Positions 12,577 through 13,202 of a DNA stretch of 13,202 nt are shown in pieces. The position numbers were made by a program, and so were the translations under genes. Position 1 is the first letter of the stretch. Every line of letters starts with the position of its first letter. The notes under the pieces are model-generated. The model saw only the letters and a program-made list of their open reading frames with translations. It was not told the DNA's origin and did no database searches. Origin of the DNA: Rhodocyclaceae bacterium UBA2250 (GTDB lineage Bacteria; Pseudomonadota; Gammaproteobacteria; Burkholderiales; Rhodocyclaceae); the NCBI GenBank assembly GCA_002347285.1, contig DDXW01000043.1, forward strand, positions 1 to 13,202, written 5' to 3'.

Positions 12577-12602
12577 TAGCACTCGTTGGCGGCGAGTGCT
12601 AA
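12576..12602 (+). promoter_or_regulatory. CIRCE operator (HrcA binding site) of groESL
   Basis: TTAGCACTC-N9-GAGTGCTAA is a perfect match to the CIRCE consensus, with both nine-base arms intact and the standard nine-base spacer. HrcA binds this inverted repeat and represses groE and dnaK operons; heat inactivates HrcA and relieves repression. It abuts the -10 box and extends through the predicted start of transcription, about 75 bases before groES. The hrcA gene is not in the window. Confidence 0.97.
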
Positions 12603-12676
12603 CAGCCTGTCCGCCGAACGCTCCACAAATACCAGAAGCGCCGCAGCCGCGGCTTTGTCCAGAAGGAGAAAACTTC

Positions 12677-12967
12677 ATGAAAATCCGTCCCTTGCATGAT
12701 CGCGTGATCGTCAAGCGCATCGAGGCCGAACGCACCACCGCTTCCGGCATCGTCATTCCCGACTCCGCCGGCGAGAAGCCGGATCAGGGCGAAGTCATCG
12801 CCGTCGGCAATGGCAAGATCATGGACGACGGCAAGGTCCGCCCGATGGCCGTCAAGGCCGGCGACCGCGTGCTCTTCGGCAAATACTCCGGCCAGGCCGT
12901 CAAGGTCGAGGGCGAGGAACTGCTCGTGATGCGCGAAGAAGACATCATGGGCGTCGTCGAGGCTTAA
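12677..12967 (+). CDS. groES: Co-chaperonin GroES
   Basis: The 96-residue protein is a full-length GroES (Hsp10), whose heptamer caps the GroEL folding chamber. MKIRPLHDRVIVKRIEAERT opens the fold. The mobile loop that docks on GroEL spans about 17-34 with the binding triplet region GIVIP (24-28). VKAGDRVLFGKYSGQAVKVE (59-78) and LLVMREEDIMGVVE complete the barrel. The ATG at 12677 has AAGGAG eight bases upstream. Expression should be driven from the CIRCE-controlled promoter as the first gene of groES-groEL. A longer in-frame start at 12596 overlaps the operator and is rejected. Confidence 0.98.
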   Translation: MKIRPLHDRVIVKRIEAERTTASGIVIPDSAGEKPDQGEVIAVGNGKIMDDGKVRPMAVKAGDRVLFGKYSGQAVKVEGEELLVMREEDIMGVVEA

Positions 12968-12995
12968 TTCACTGATTTCACTGGAGAGATAAACA

Positions 12996-13202
12996 ATGGC
13001 TGCTAAAGAAGTCCTGTTCGGCGATTCCGCCCGTCAACGCATGGTGCGCGGCGTGAACATCCTCGCCGACGCCGTCAAGGTCACCCTCGGCCCGAAAGGC
13101 CGCAACGTCGTGCTCGAGCGCTCCTTCGGCGCGCCGACCGTCACCAAGGACGGCGTGTCTGTCGCCAAGGAAGTCGAACTGAAGGACAAGTTCGAGAACA
13201 TG
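12996..13202 (+). CDS. groL: Chaperonin GroEL, N-terminal fragment (cut by window edge)
   Basis: The first 69 codons are present: MAAKEVLFGDSARQRMVRGV, then LADAVKVTLGPKGRNVVLER and TKDGVSVAKEVELKDKFENM. This is the conserved equatorial-domain start of GroEL; TLGPKGRNV and the DGVSVAKE block belong to its ATP-binding site. GroEL forms the double-ring folding machine with GroES. The ATG has GGAGAG about eight bases upstream and lies 28 bases after the groES stop, with no terminator between them, so the two form one operon. The rest of the gene continues beyond the window. Confidence 0.98.
   Translation, partial: MAAKEVLFGDSARQRMVRGVNILADAVKVTLGPKGRNVVLERSFGAPTVTKDGVSVAKEVELKDKFENM

Noticed and set aside
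11557..12756. Upstream extension of the 316-residue protein to 399 residues
   Set aside because: The added part would run antisense through groES, its ribosome site, CIRCE and promoter. No ribosome site supports it.
1..13202. CRISPR array, tRNA, rRNA, insertion sequence, phage or toxin-antitoxin genes
   Set aside because: I looked on both strands and found no regularly spaced repeats, cloverleaf-like sequence, transposase motifs or terminal inverted repeats. Base composition is uniform through the window.

Overview
The window looks like a chromosomal housekeeping segment of a GC-rich betaproteobacterium, probably Rhodocyclales or a near relative. This rests on base composition and codon use, the UbiA/UbiD ubiquinone pair, a groESL operon with an HrcA-type CIRCE operator, a Pseudomonas/Rhodocyclales-style DUF2802 protein, and gene families read from memory. 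No database search was possible. I see no mobile element, CRISPR array, tRNA or rRNA. Coding density is very high. The largest gap without an assigned gene is about 250 bases (2680-2932), so no stretch over 300 bases lacks a gene.

Left part (1-2679): on the minus strand are the start of a periplasmic amino-acid-binding protein gene (cut by the window edge) and, upstream of it, a complete Atm1-type ABC half-transporter. Divergent from the transporter is a YciA-like acyl-CoA thioesterase gene, which converges on a 67-codon gene of unknown function.

Middle (2877-9939): a tightly packed plus-strand run encodes a membrane-anchored DUF2802 protein, a SPOR-domain membrane protein, the flagellar assembly factor FliW, RidA, RecG, UbiA, UbiD and a small DUF4870-like membrane protein. 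Junctions are short or overlapping: 83 nt DUF2802/SPOR, 4 nt fliW/ridA, 8 nt ridA/recG, 4 nt ubiA/ubiD. The first three genes suggest a cell-envelope/flagellum-linked module. RidA and RecG are general housekeeping. UbiA and UbiD catalyse consecutive steps of ubiquinone synthesis.

Right part (9945-13202): a minus-strand set of three overlapping genes encodes a 316-residue protein of unknown function, the PBP4-type peptidase DacB and an 80-residue membrane protein. Divergent from it is groES-groEL (groEL cut by the right edge), with a sigma-70-like promoter whose -10 box abuts a perfect CIRCE.

The most interesting recurring signal is regulatory. The transporter, thioesterase and ubiA genes each lack a Shine-Dalgarno sequence and carry a -10-like hexamer (TAGAAT, TATGAT, TAGAAT) ending 6-7 nt before the ATG, as expected for leaderless mRNAs. 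I found no convincing new multi-gene system. The best candidates for undescribed biology are the DUF2802/SPOR/FliW cluster and the 316-residue family linked to dacB and lying beside groESL.
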